From: Hymenoscyphus infarciens
Taxonomy: Eukaryota > Ascomycota > Leotiomycetes > Helotiales > Helotiaceae
NCBI GenBank assembly: GCA_001414345.1
Contig: LLCB01000031.1
Coordinates: 62,001-126,000, forward strand
Reading direction: 5' to 3'
DNA length: 64,000 bases
In this document: positions 47,441 through 59,604 of the stretch, piece after piece
Numbering within the stretch: the first letter of the stretch is position 1
Layout: every line of letters begins with the position of its first letter
Translations under genes and position numbers: made by a program
The notes under the pieces: model-generated
The model's input: only the letters and a program-made list of their open reading frames with translations
The model's database searches: none
Told to the model about the DNA's origin: nothing

Positions 47441-48210
47441 CGTAAAATAGTAATGAGTGAATGGTTTTACAAAGAGATGTCAGGTTTCCTATCATCGTAA
47501 ATTCATTTGCACGAGTTCCTTTTCCGTGCTCATTTTAACTGGTAATGAAAGAATGGACTTACGACGAACAAGCGATATGTAGTTCATACTAACATTCTAA
47601 CCTCATTTGTACAATTCCATTTCCTCAAATCCTTGACGTAATAGCAATGGGGCGCGATTTTACGACGAGAACCCATTTCAAGTATTACAGTAACTTCATC
47701 GTATAATTTGATTACACCGGTTCTTCAGTAACAATAAACCAACCTCCGACGAACCAGCAGATTATATTTCGTCGCAACATAATTCAAGTTCTTTGAGACA
47801 ATATCAATGAGTGGGAGTTCTTACGACGAGACGCTTTTTGTGTATTACAGTAACTTCATTCTTGCAGTTTCCTTATCCTAGTTGGTTCAGACAATACCAA
47901 TCGATAGATGATTTTACGACAAACTGTGGAGATGTACTTCATTGGAACCCCATTCCTACAATTGAGTTTTGCCAGCCCTTTGGCACAATAGCAATGCGCA
48001 AGCGATTTTGCGACGAAACCCCATTTTGAGTGTTCAGTAACTCCATTGGTGTAATTCGAGAGTCCTAGCTCTTTAGGACAATTGGAGGTAGTAATTGATG
48101 GTCGATTTTACGACGAACAATAAGAATGACCTTACCGCACCCTTAAGTAAACAATTGCATTTTCTCATAATCTTTGGCACAATAGCAACAATTGAAGGAG
48201 GTTACGTCGC
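47441..48210. repeat. degenerate minisatellite of alternating ~95-bp monomers
   Basis: About eight diverged units of roughly 90-105 bp follow each other. Most carry CGATTTTACGACGA or a close variant soon after an AATG or ATCG marker, and many end with a GGCACAATAGCAATG-like segment. Two subtypes alternate. One continues with GTATTACAGTAACTTCAT (at about 47675, 47838 and 48030). The other has ACGACGAACAA or similar followed by an ATGTAGTTCAT-like segment (at about 47560, 47930 and 48110). It has no long open frame. Confidence 0.65.
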
Positions 48211-48449
48211 TTTCAAGTGTGCGCGCAAACAATTGATGTTGGGGTACCGCCATATCATACTCAATTGAACTACTTCTTCCTATTGTCTCCTGTTTTAAGC
48301 GAGCGATCGAACCCTGCTCGCCCGCAAGGGTATATCTTTCTCGCTGCTCGCCCTCCTTTCCTTCTTCTTTCTCTTCTTCTTCTTCGTCTTTCGTTACTTT
48401 CTTCAACGATATTTCTCGTCAATTCAATTCCCCCTGCAAATCATCTACC
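48211..48449 (+). promoter_or_regulatory. CT-rich leader of the small 48.5-kb gene
   Basis: A dense TTC/CTT pyrimidine tract (about 48340-48420) precedes an ACCATGG start context. This is a usual fungal promoter/leader pattern. Confidence 0.4.
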
Positions 48450-48833
48450 ATGGCTAGACTCTGGATGCGAGAGGCGAAGGCGAAGAAGACGATGGAGCGC
48501 AACAAAACCGCACCACCACCACCACCACCTACTCCAGCTCCCGTTTCCTCCACCGCACCTCCTACCACCGACCCCTTTTCCTTCAACGCCCTCGTGGCAG
48601 AACTCGACAATGTCGCTGCCACAGCAAAGCCACCATCCCTCTGGACTTCCGAAGCATTCGTCGCTTCGAGAATACTCGCGGCGGAGGGCCTCAGGGCCTA
48701 TATCAAGTACATGATGCCGCTTTTGGAGTGGGAGGAGACGAAGGAGGAGAGGAGAGAAGGGGGGATGGAGTGGATTTGGGAAGACGAGGAATATTGGATG
48801 GAGGATTTTCAGTTGATGGATCAACGATTGTGA
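48450..48833 (+). CDS. small hypothetical protein
   Basis: An open frame of 127 aa begins with ATG in a good context (ACCATGG). It has a basic N-terminus (MREAKAKKTMERNK), a poly-Pro run (residues ~22-30), then a probable helical part (FNALVAELDNVAATAKPP, AFVASRILAAEGLRAYIK) and an acidic, Trp/Glu-rich end. No domain is recognised. It stands alone after the minisatellite array. Codon use looks coding, but the gene rests on the frame and context only. Confidence 0.5.
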   Translation: MARLWMREAKAKKTMERNKTAPPPPPPTPAPVSSTAPPTTDPFSFNALVAELDNVAATAKPPSLWTSEAFVASRILAAEGLRAYIKYMMPLLEWEETKEERREGGMEWIWEDEEYWMEDFQLMDQRL

Positions 48834-49347
48834 GGTCGCTGTACGTTTTCTCGCTTTCTTCTTGTTCCCCATTTGCTTTTTTGTTTATCTTTTTGCATTT
48901 TCACTTCTTCTTTCCCCTTATTAGGCGAGGCATTTCCCCCCTGTTTGCAAGGCAATTCACTCTTTTTTTTTTTCTTCTCCATGTTGGGACTCAGAAACTT
49001 TGGGTTGACCCTTTATGTGTTTTGGAATTGGTCTTGAATTTTTACGAGTTGGTTTATACTCAAGGTCATCGTCGTTTTGCTGCTCTTGGATTATTGGCAC
49101 ATTATTGCTGGTGATTGGTCAGTTTTGGTCCGTGCTGACAGAAAACACTTCCAGGGTCGACCCCACTTCAAGGTTCACGCGATCTCGCGAGGTCGCTCGC
49201 GTCACCTTGACAAGCTCGACAATTATACCTCCCACCACTTCCTCGAACTACCTCACACACCCATATCATACCATACCATACCGCACCGCACCGACTGTCC
49301 TTTCCATTTTGTCTCGCCCTGCTCCTGTCCTCATACATGCCGTCAAA
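48834..49347. other. spacer and leader of the coilin-like gene
   Basis: This stretch is T-rich, then CT/CA-rich close to the ATG at 49348, with a CATAC/CCGCA short repeat at about 49260-49290. No gene is seen. Confidence 0.55.
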
Positions 49348-52300
49348 ATGAGATTGCGGCTCACCGTTGAGCGTCATGCTCTCCCGCCAACGAACATCAT
49401 CTGGCATATCGATAAAAGCTCTGCACCCACCATTCACTTTTTGCTGGAGAGGGTCAATGAGGTTGTCCCAATCGAATCGGCGGATCAATGGGGCTTGGAA
49501 GATTATGCCGTTGAGCTGAAGGGTAGCAATGGTGTCAATTTTGAGTGTCTGCATTTCCAAGAAGTCTTCAAAGTGTTCAAAGAAGACGACGAAGTCATGT
49601 AAGTTTGGCAGTGTCAAGCCTTGTCTTCAGCATAGCTAACATATTCTTGCAGAATCCGCCCCCTCCTCACACGAGACCTAAAAGTACGAAGAATATCAGG
49701 CCGACATCAAATATCAGAAGATGGAAAACGGCTCTACGATGGGTTGGCATTCGGCCGCCCTTTACTCAAAACACCTGCTGCTCGACCAGATATCAAGATC
49801 CCACCCCGCAAGCGTGCCAGATTGATGATCACCGAGGACACCGAGAATGACGATGAAGACCAAGAAGAAAATACGGAGCGGCAGATGGTTCTTCATGCGG
49901 ATTTTGAGGGCATCGATTCTGATTCCGATGACAACGAGGACTTCACGCCTGGACCAGATGACGACGAGGACATGGCAGATGAAGATGAAGCAGAGGACGA
50001 GGACAAGGATTCTTCATCCGAATCAGAGGACGACTCGAGCCACGAAGACGACGATTCTATCTCGGGAGAACTCAAGGGCCTGGAAGAAGAGACCGAAGAG
50101 GCGAAGAGCAGTCCGCCAAAACGGGAAGAAGCAGACTCCGATTCTGGTTCTGACTCCTCTTCTAATTCCGACGACGACGATGTTATTCCTGAGCGCGATG
50201 GCTCCACCACAAGCAAAACCAAAAATGTCGTCGAGCAAGGCGACCCGGAGGACACTGTGGACCAGCAAGAGGTAGACCAGGATGCTTATGATCAATCGCT
50301 CTCCCAGATATCCGATGAGAATGATCGAGCCAAAATTCGTAAGTTGAATGCAACTTTCCCAGAATCTACCATCGGGCTCTGCGTACACATTTTCCAGGGC
50401 GCTCATAAAGATATGGAAGTTTCTTGGAGGGCTTTGTCGACCAATTATAAACCTGTTGTATCCAAGAGTGTGTTTACTAAAAGTCTTCAAGAGCAAAATA
50501 ATATGTCAATGTCACCGAGGCAATTGAATCCGAAGAAAAGATCTGCTGAAGTTCTTGAAGATGACCTTGAAGATGGTGATGACAGTGCTAGCGATGTTGA
50601 AGAAGATAATGAAATGGTTCGCCGCTTTGATCAGCAAGGCTTTCCATCAGGTTCCATCTCTACTGGAAAAGTCTCAGTTAAGAATTCTGCAAGCCGCCAT
50701 CGCAAGGAAGCGGCTCCTGCTGAAAGTAGCAAGAGCATAAAATTCTCTCCAACAGAAGAAATACTCTCAAACGGTCTCACCTCTACCCCATTCATCGACC
50801 GAGAGTCAGTACAAGAGGAGGAAGTGAGCTCCAACGACTCATCTAGCAGCGGTTCCAGTGACTCTAGCGACGAAGACGATATGGATTACGGTGGCAATAA
50901 GGGAGATATGGAAGTCGACGATGATGATACAAGCACAAGTGGGAGCGATTCTTCTGATAGCGATTCCGATTCTTCCGACGATTCCGATGCACACGCGAGC
51001 TCAGCCACGCATGGCAAAGCAACCTCGACCCGTTCCGATGAGTCTACAACATCTACATCTGGAAGTGATAGTGACTCGGACGAATCCAGCGACTCAAGCG
51101 ACTCAAGCGACTCCAGCGATGAAGGCGGCGACGTACCAGAAGAGGTCTCGAGCAAGTCTACACCACCCATGGTTCAAGTAGCCCCAGGCAAAGGCAAATC
51201 AAGTACCAAAACACGAAACGCACGTAGGAGAAAGACACATTTGTACCAGAGATATTTGCAAACTGGTATACTGCCAGCTGGGACTACATTGGCCGAGTTC
51301 GACAAAAGCAAAATCACCGAGGAGATGACGCCAGAAGAAGTGGATAGAAGACTACTTTCCGCCAAATCCGAAGACCAAGTAATCACAACAGTCCCACCCA
51401 TTTCTACATCCGGGGAATTCAATATACAGAGACAAAAGCTGCTCGATTCGTTGGCTTCTGGGGGTGTCGAAGTTGGCACCTCTTCTCATGATTCGTCCCA
51501 ATTGTCAATAGATGTTGCGACCTTGACTGCCGTGCCGGAGACGCAGCAAACACCTATACCACTACAGAAGCCAGAGAGTGCCAGTACCGAAGCTCATGAT
51601 ACGCGTCCCTCGACCGCCCCAGAGAATTCTGCAGATGCACAAGAGTCATCCAAAGTTGCTCCAGCCTCTGTCGATTCATCTCAAACCAAACCAGTCCAAA
51701 CACGGCGAGCCAAATTGGATCTTGGCGCTGGGAGAAGAATGCTATTTCAGGCAATGGGGCTGAAACCCCCCAAAAATAAGGACGATGAAAATAAACTTCG
51801 CAATGACCTTATGAAAGACATCAAGCCGTTGAAATCCGTAAAGCCCGTTGAAGATCCAGTTCCCGATGAGGTTGAAAATGAAGACCCTGAAGCGTGGAGG
51901 GAGAAGATCAACTACCGAGCTGTTGAATGTTGCCAGGAAGACGTAGAGTTGAGTGAGCCACCATTTCCATTCAAACAAAGATGGGATCCCCAACAACAAA
52001 ATACTTGGTCTCAGGGCGGCAAGCGGAAGAAAAATCAGCGAGAAGAACCTCAATATTATCAAGATTCAAATACATCTAAAAGCCAAAAACGTCGCAAAGG
52101 AAAGCATAACCACGACGATCAGCAAGAGTATCTTGACGCTTCATACAAACCAAGTGACCAAGACACCCAAGATTACGAAACAACACAAATGACAGGCATT
52201 GATGATGAGGGAGAAATCGATCGCCAGCTGTTGGAAGACATGGAGAGCCCGCTTGTTGAGAATAGTCGAGTTCCCGATGACTTGGTATCTCTTCCAGAGG

Positions 52301-55300
52301 ATATGTCATCCCTTCCGGATCTTCAGGATGGTGCTGCAAAGGCTGGTATGGTAATTGCCTTTAAGATAATGGAGTGTTCCGCCGCGACCAACTGGGGGCC
52401 AGAGATAACACCATTTAAGACTGCCATTGTCATCGAAGTCTTGGAGAATGGCTCGCTCGATATAACACTTGCAATTCGAGATCGAATAAAGCCAAAATTC
52501 GACGAGACAGGCGCAAGAGTTCACGACCCGTTTATGGTGGTAGACGAGGATGAGGAGGATGGCGACGACGAAGATGATGGAAAACGGAACGTCACGTATA
52601 TGGAACTTATCGAGCCAAAGATCGTTAGTTTTCCTTTGGATGCTGGCCAGGAGAAGGAGGCAGTGGAGGGGGTTTCTCAACCAAAAGACGGCCCCAGTGC
52701 AGATGAATCCGATACTTTAAGCCACAAACGACCTAGCCATGATGACGGAGTCCCGGAAACTCAATTTTCTCATGTTACGGAAACAGTCCTGGATTCAGAC
52801 CCAGACCCTGTAGCACGAGAACTTGACAGCAACAACGAAGAAGCTGAGCCCGCGAATGTGCCAGACTCATGTGTCGAAGTAAAGGAGCCAGATTTTCCCG
52901 AGGAGGTAGAGTCCATCGTTCCAGCACCAGATGAACAGAGCACACCAATTCCAGAGGCCGTCGAGGAAAGTTTGGAGGCCTCAAAGCCAAATGCTTCTGA
53001 CGAGGCATCGTCGTCCATTCCAGACGCTCAAATCGAGCCCATCTTTGATACTGTCCCCGGAGAGCCGGCTGAAGTGGACACCGCTACATCAGAACCAGCT
53101 GTTGTCAAAGATACAGAGGTTTCAGGTGTCCAACCCGATGCCACAGATGCACAAGTCATGCCAAATGAAGATGCTGCCACACAAAGCCCGATTGAAGTCG
53201 ACACAACCGTTGCTGCAGAATCAACAGTATCAGAGCCAAAGTCACAGGATGTGGTATCACCAACTATCGACACTCAAATTTCGGAATTTGTTGAGTCGGA
53301 ACCACATGCTCAGATTGAGACGGATTTCATGGATACGGAAGCCGAAGATGGCTCCGCGCCCATTGCTCATGAGCAAATTCAAACAAAAATTGCAGAATCG
53401 AAGGCTTCGAATGCGCCAGGACCTGACATTCAAATGCAGGAAACATCTCCAATACCAACAGCTGCAGAGGCAATCAATCTTTCTGCTCCAATGCCCACCA
53501 CCCCCGCCAAACAGACCATCAATGGCCCCGAGGACGTGTCCACAGAGAATAGGCAAACAATCTCACACTTGATTAGCGAGGCAGGGTTTCGAGATACGAT
53601 TTCCTCTTCGGTCCTCAGGCAAATTGGCCCCGGGAATATCGAAACACCGGATGCGATTACTTTTGAGAGGCTCAAGCAGGACATGACTGAGATCGAACAA
53701 GACCCAGTCTACTCTCCTACATTTAACGGATTCGGCAGCTCCCCTTCGAGACAACAAGATCGAGAGCAATCACCACCTCACCAAGCAGTCCCTGATTCTC
53801 CTTCATTCAACGGGTTTGGTAGCTCCCCTATGAGACAACAAACACCACTCCAACAAGCGGCCTCGGAATCGCCCAAACTATTTGTTTCACCGTTTCCGAA
53901 ATCCACTGCCCCCAACGCGGAAGATAATGATTCTGACTGGGAAAGCGACTATGACGAAGACGAGGAAATGGCTGAAGAGGAACACGAAGAGGAGGTTGGT
54001 AAAGGTGCTGGTCATAACGGGGCCTCCAAGCTCAATGTCGATGCATCGAAATTGCTGAAGACCACAGCGGAATCCGACGTCGAAATTTCCCAACCCCAGC
54101 TTCCCGTTGAAATTGCAGCACCAGTCATTTTGGAGGAAGATACCCCAGAGGTGGTGATGCAATCTATGGAGGTATCTCCAGCCAAGGTGGCAAAAGCATC
54201 GGCTGTGAAAGTTGTCAAACCAAAGTCTCCTTCACAAGTCGCCAAGTCAAGATCTCCTGCTCCAAGGATTGAAACTAGATCTCCAAGTAGAGCATCAAGT
54301 AGAGCAGCTGGAAAACGAAAATCATTCACGATGAGACGAATGCCACAACCAAAAGCCGCGCTGCTCTGGGAATCAATGGCACCCGAAGCACTCAAAGCTC
54401 GCAGCAGACAAACTCAAAGCCCTAAGCCAGACCCTGACAGTCCGATGAATGATGCTACTTTTGATACTGCAGAGCTGCGAGACAGCGATGAACACCCAAA
54501 AGTGTCAGTGAATTCATCCTTCACAAGCGTAGTTACAGACGTTGGGCGTCAACCGGATTTCAACTTTGATGATAGCACAATGGGCGCTGCAATTGAACCC
54601 AATGTCTCAGCTCAACCCTCTAGGAGAGGATCTCGTCAAATGTCAGCTCCTAAGCAGGGCCCAGAGCCTTCCAAAAAGCAGAGCAAATCCGCAGCTGGTA
54701 ACACCAAGGATCCTTCCGACTCCGACTCTGATTTTCCTTCCCTGAGAACCTTGAGCCAGAGTCAACCAAAGCGGGAGAAATTGGAAGTGTGCTCTCAACC
54801 GCTTCCCCCGAGAGAGAAGACAGCACCTGTGCGAGTTAGACCCACCATCAAGCCGCGTGAGGTATCCGACGACTCGGATGCTTCAACCCCGAAAGCAAAG
54901 AAGAAGCAAGGTTCAGGTAGTCGTCGTTCAGAGAGTTCGAGACCACCAAGTCGTGCGTCGAAAGCCGGACCGTTTCCCTCGCAATCGCAACGTCAAACTT
55001 CGGTCAGTCGTCGTGGACCGTTCCCATCTCAATCTCAATCCCAAGGTTCGCAGCGCCCAGCTCCCGCGAGTTCTCAGCCCCCTAGTCAGATGATTGATCT
55101 TACGTGGTCGAGTGAGCCAGAGGCCAACTCTCCACCTCGAAAGAAGCAATCTCCCCCTAAGAAATTCCGGAAGCCTGATTTCTCTGATGATGAGAGCGGC
55201 CCCTTGAAAAAGGCTGGCAAACCGGGTTTTTTACGACAGGGTGGTAATGGGGTTGGATTGAAGGATTCTTCGCAGAGTCACCTCAATCAGAATCGTAGGA

Positions 55301-55317
55301 AGATGGTTGGTAAATGA
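49348..55317 (+). CDS. coilin-like nuclear protein, 1,971 aa
   Basis: Two exons, 49348-49598 and 49653-55317, are joined by a 54-bp intron (GTAAGT, GCTAAC, GCAG). The first ~130 residues look like the coilin N-terminal ubiquitin-like fold (MRLRLTVERHALPP, then IIRPLLTRDLKVRR). Residues ~130-600 are a long acidic/Ser tract. At about 604-620 is a basic NARRRKTHLYQRY motif like the RSARRKKAKR motif of plant coilins. Around residue 830 is DPEAWREKINYRAVEC. About residues 982-1075 contain GMVIAFKIMECS and YMELIEPKIVSF, which resemble coilin's atypical Tudor domain. About 900 further residues are disordered, with two FNGFGSSP repeats (~1441, ~1467). Coilin scaffolds Cajal bodies for snRNP maturation. 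Homology is inferred by eye. I also recognise the fungal family by an uncharacterised DUF7357-like N-terminus. Confidence 0.8.
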
Positions 55318-57018
55318 GGGGAAGGGAGATGATTGTTGGTAGATATTTTGGTGGTGATTGTGAGGAAGAAAAGTTTGTGTGTATTGATACGCGATAGGTG
55401 CGGAGGATTGGAGTTTGTTTACTATTTGCTTCTTTCTTGATTCTATTCCCTTTTTGCTTTTGCTGATACCTAATTGCCGTACATGTGTGAGTGTTACCTG
55501 AAATAGGGAATATATATGATGTGTGCATATTTCTGTGGTCTTGTGAAATTGTGATGTGTGAAGTGACAATTCGACCTCGAGACCATGTAAAAATTAGACG
55601 GCCATCGTTCTATTAATTTTCCATTGAGCAATTGACTCGATTGTTTAGAAGGCCATTTATCAAAAACTGGGTCGTATTATTGTCTGGAGCCTTTCCCGAG
55701 TATACCCAGAATGACTCTTTATAATGGATGTCACATGGTGGGTATGAAGGAGAAGAATGAACTCGCGACCGGGACCCATATACGGGAACATGTCGCGGGG
55801 AAGTAAAAAAGCCACTCAGACTCCTAGCTTGGTTCTTTTCGTTTCTCCCTCATCGCACCTGCTCACCACCTGAACCAATTCAGAAAGGCTTCGCGGGGAT
55901 TCCTTCTGGGTCGCTCCTTCCCTTCTCACAAAAGACCCCAAACGAAGCAAGTGGTGCCGCAAATGTTTTAAGTAGAGAAGGAACGACTACTTGGGTTGAA
56001 AATTGGACAGTGCTGTACTCGCTTGAGGACCTTTGCTACAGTACCCAGGTACACACTCCCCCCGAAGAAAAATTCAAGCAAAACGTAAGATACAAAAAAT
56101 GTGGAAAGCTCCAAGTAAGGAAAGTCTGGTTAGTCAAATGTAAAGACTATCGACGGTTTTACAGACACTGCGCCATAACATAACGTAGAGATAAGTGTGA
56201 TTGCCAGCCTAAAATACAACACAGGTATTCTTTGTTGTCTTGTAAATGGACGTAGTGTTTTGCTGTACTTTTTGGTCATGTTTTTAACTTGCACTGGCAA
56301 TGAGCGAGTAGAAGTAAACTAGTGCAGTTGCTTTTCAATTCTCAACGTGATATAAACTCTCTTTTGCCCTTCTCCTATATAAAAGATCAGGATAGGTGAG
56401 AGCTAGCCCGTTATACAACGATCCAAAACCAAACTCCGGGAAGCAAATACCTAGGTAGGAAATCCGGTCCTCTTATCTACAAAAATCATTGGAGTAGAAA
56501 ACATAACTTTTTATCCATTCTCCTCGTCGTCATTGATCCCCTCCCATATCTGCTCCCGCTCGATACGTTCTTAACAAGAAACCGTGCATGAGAGGATTTA
56601 CCATGGACGCATACAAATGTCCAGGTCGTGCTTTCCGTCAACTCTCGATGTGGCACGTGGATGCGGTCGTGATCAAGTTAGGAGGGAAGGAGCGGCCTCA
56701 ACCTCGACATCCAAGTTCACTTTTTGAGGTCAGAAACTCCAGTCGCGACTGCCTCTTTCGTTAGGTTGGACAGGCTCGACCTCCATCTCGACAAAACGTG
56801 TCTTCAAGTGCAGTCCTTCGCAAACCTCCAGGTTGGTCGACTCGAGGTCGGGATCAAGTTAGGGAAGGAAAGGCCTCGACCCCTATCGCGAATCGGTAAA
56901 AAGTGCCTTCAGGTAGCTCAAACCCGAGCACAAACCTGAGCCCAAACCCAAATGATAAATAACTCCAAAATCAAATTTCATTCTTTCTTCCTCACTTCCC
57001 CCCTCAATCACAACCTCG
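55318..57018. other. intergenic, no gene seen
   Basis: T-rich 3' flank, then sequence without domains. Around 56665-56885 an imperfect direct repeat (GATCAAGTTAGG, GGAAGGA, GGCCTC) recurs with ~181-bp spacing. Confidence 0.5.
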
Positions 57019-57471
57019 TCACCACCAACCACCCAACCCCATGACCCCCCAAACAAGTCCAACTCCCAAGACTAAACTCCGCCCAACCTCCCTCCTCTCA
57101 GACCCGGCAATCTCGTCTCCTCCAGGTAGAACCGGTTCATGCCATCCACAAGCAGTAGTCGTTCCCCTGGGTAGACAGGTGTAATATGTTGTTAGATGCC
57201 ATTTCTGTTGGAAGGAGGGGGTTTGGATGTTGCCTTCTTCGTCGAGGATTAATTCCGGTGGGGGTGTGATTTCTGGTGGGGAGGAGAGGGTTGGCGTGAG
57301 AGCTGAGGGGGAAAGAGGTGATGAGGATAATGTTTGGATCGTGAGGGTGGATGATGGGGTTGGTGTTGAAGATGACAGGAATGGCGAGTCTCTTGTTCGG
57401 GGAGTTATGAGGATGAGTCCGCCTTTTACTCCTACTGAGCTGAGGATGAGGAGGAGGGTGATGAATCTCAT
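57019..57471 (-). CDS. small secreted, probably surface-anchored protein
   Basis: A minus-strand frame of 150 aa starts at ATG 57471, chosen because an earlier GTG-led extension is merely Lys-rich. The start gives a signal peptide (MRFITLLLILSSVGVKGG). A Ser/Thr/Pro-rich stretch follows, then a core with WHLTTYYTCLPRGTTTACGW containing two cysteines that may pair. The hydrophobic C-terminus (LVLGVGLVWGVMGLGGWW) fits a GPI-anchor signal. I have a weak sense that the YYTC...CGWH core recurs in other fungi. No function is known to me. Surface location is inferred. Confidence 0.65.
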   Translation of the reverse strand: MRFITLLLILSSVGVKGGLILITPRTRDSPFLSSSTPTPSSTLTIQTLSSSPLSPSALTPTLSSPPEITPPPELILDEEGNIQTPSFQQKWHLTTYYTCLPRGTTTACGWHEPVLPGGDEIAGSERREVGRSLVLGVGLVWGVMGLGGWW

Positions 57472-58483
57472 TTTCTTCTCTTTATCTTCGTCTTTCCCTT
57501 TCCAACCCTTTCTCTTCACCTGGTGTTCCGTCCTTCTTATATTAAGCTCAAGCTCTCAGTCTCGTACTCGTTCTACTCTTTTCTCCCAATCCAGAATAAT
57601 CCTCTCAAAAAATGCCTCTCAGGACTCGAAACCCCGCAATCAAAGCAACAAAAAAGTGAGGTGCCGAAAATGAGGTACTTGCAGCCGGCGTATGCGAATG
57701 TATGCGTGCAACCCCCTGATTGGTCGGATAAAACAAGTGACGAGAACCCCACGTTGGAAAGCAAACCTTGTTGTACGTAGAACTATGCCTAGGCGGCTTG
57801 CTTATTGCGATAGTGCGTGTATTAAGATGACGATATGACGAAGGAAGAAGAACCTACTTCTTGTCGCTTATTTGATGAAGTGAAGAGTTGAACGAAAGAA
57901 GGGGAGGGAGCGAGGGAAGAAAGAAGGAAAACGCGAAAACATGATGACGAGAGAAGTGTACAGTACAGTATTGGATTCTGTTAAAATGGGCTGGATGAGT
58001 CAATGGAAAGTGGAAACAAACTTGGGTATTGAGGTATGGTGTCGGTGTCGTGGTGGCCGTTCTACCGAAGTATTCAGGGCGATTGTGAAACAAGTCTTGG
58101 CGCGAGGGGCGAGTTTTGGGGTCCAAACATTTGCAATTGCAAAATAGAGGCGAGAAAGTAGGAGAATTATATTTGCGGAGGAAACAAAGAACTGAAGTCG
58201 CGTGAAGTAGAAGCTTTGAAACAGAGGAAAAAGAGAGGGGAAGAAAAAGCGGAATGTCGAACGGCACGTGATGTGTCTACTTTTTACATAACTAGAATTA
58301 TTTCGTGTGAGACGAGAGTTGCGATCCTGTCATACTGAAAGTTTAGCTTGATCTACGACTGGAAAGCAAGCTAAAAGCAGTTGGCTCCTGCGTCTATTTA
58401 TACAATCATATGTAGCCTTTGCTAGCAGGCCACTGTCAAAGAGAGACGAGAATCTCATCAACACCCCATGATAATACCATCCC
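57472..58483. other. intergenic, no gene seen
   Basis: This spacer lies between the start of the small secreted-protein gene and the 3' end of EFM3, with short frames only. It must contain the promoter of the former. Confidence 0.5.
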
Positions 58484-59604
58484 TCAGGCCACTGAAATAG
58501 AATACAACGCGATTGGAATATTGTCCTCATAAAACGGGCCCTGTTGCAAGTTGGTTGCAACCATAGGAAATTCAATTTCCTTGGCCAAGTACTTGTAGGT
58601 TTTACAAGTCTTCAAAAATATCTCAAACGTCTTCTGATTGCGTACCGTGGGGGCGATGATGATTTTCACATCAGGAAACATATCCATGAGATCCCCAAGT
58701 GTCACCAGCAGTGCCGGGATTCCACTTTCTTCGTAAGTTAAATCAGCACCAAGAACGACGTCGATTGTCTCTCCACCACTCCAAGCTCGTTCTTCTCCGC
58801 CCATCAGGGGATGGCCCCATTTGAGTTCTTTGCCCTGGATGAGGGAATTATCTTGGAGGTCATTGAGGTAGATGTTTGTGTGTAGACTGTCAACTACTTC
58901 TTCCGAGCCATCGGTTGCGAGGACCCTTGTGGCATTGAGGTGTTTTGCGCAGAGAATAGAAAGATATCCTGTCCCAGCTCCTAGCTCTAGAACAGATTTT
59001 CCCTTGACGAGGGCAGGATTGTTGATGAGGTAATTACCAAAGTGCAAGGCTGCTTCCCATGTACGACCACCAGTAGTGCCTGATCCGGAAAAGAGGTTTC
59101 TCGCTTCATGTAAAGTGATTGTTGCTTGATTTTGAGAAGACAAAGATGATAGAGAGTATGTGACGTACGACTTCTGTTGTACTGCAGTGACTTCTGAGGG
59201 AATAGAGGTTGTGATGAGAGAGGAAAACGCATTGTACAGATTGTCAGACAGGCCCTGAGATGTACATGAAGTCAGAACTGAATTATACTTCCATGGGGAT
59301 TAGACAGAAGTTCAAAGGGAAATTGAGAAATGAGGAGTAATAGAAATCATACTTCTTCGTCCCAGTTTTGGATGCTCTCTTCGATTCTTTTTAATAACTC
59401 TTTGAGGACGCGAACTTGATATATCAAGGGCGGTGGATGCGGAATGGAGCCATCTTTGAAAAGCCGAGTGTATATGGTTTCTTGAAATGCTTCATTTCTC
59501 AGGTATTGATCATGCGGGTAATCGAGGTGGAGAAAGAATTGAAGATATTGACGACAGAAGCGATCGAGATGCTTTCGCGCATCGATTGGCAATTGATCCT
59601 CCAT
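58484..59604 (-). CDS. EFM3: Efm3-type eEF2 lysine methyltransferase
   Basis: Two minus-strand exons, 59353-59604 and 58484-59254, encode 340 aa, almost the same as yeast Efm3 (339 aa). The start is the ATG at 59604. The N-terminal FAM86/Efm3 domain shows RFCRQYLQFFLHLDYPHDQY and PPPLIYQVRVLKELL. The second exon holds TITLHEARNLFSGSGTTGGR, the SAM-binding motif SVLELGAGTGYLS (about residue 171) and VVLGADLTYEES (about 258). Efm3 trimethylates a lysine of elongation factor 2 (Lys509 in yeast) in the cytosol. Its promoter is shared with RPS24, transcribed the other way. Confidence 0.92.

Noticed and set aside
49893..50255. Ser/Glu-rich minus-strand frame in the coilin-like gene
   Set aside because: It is the mirror of the acidic/Ser repeat tract on the plus strand and has no independent support.
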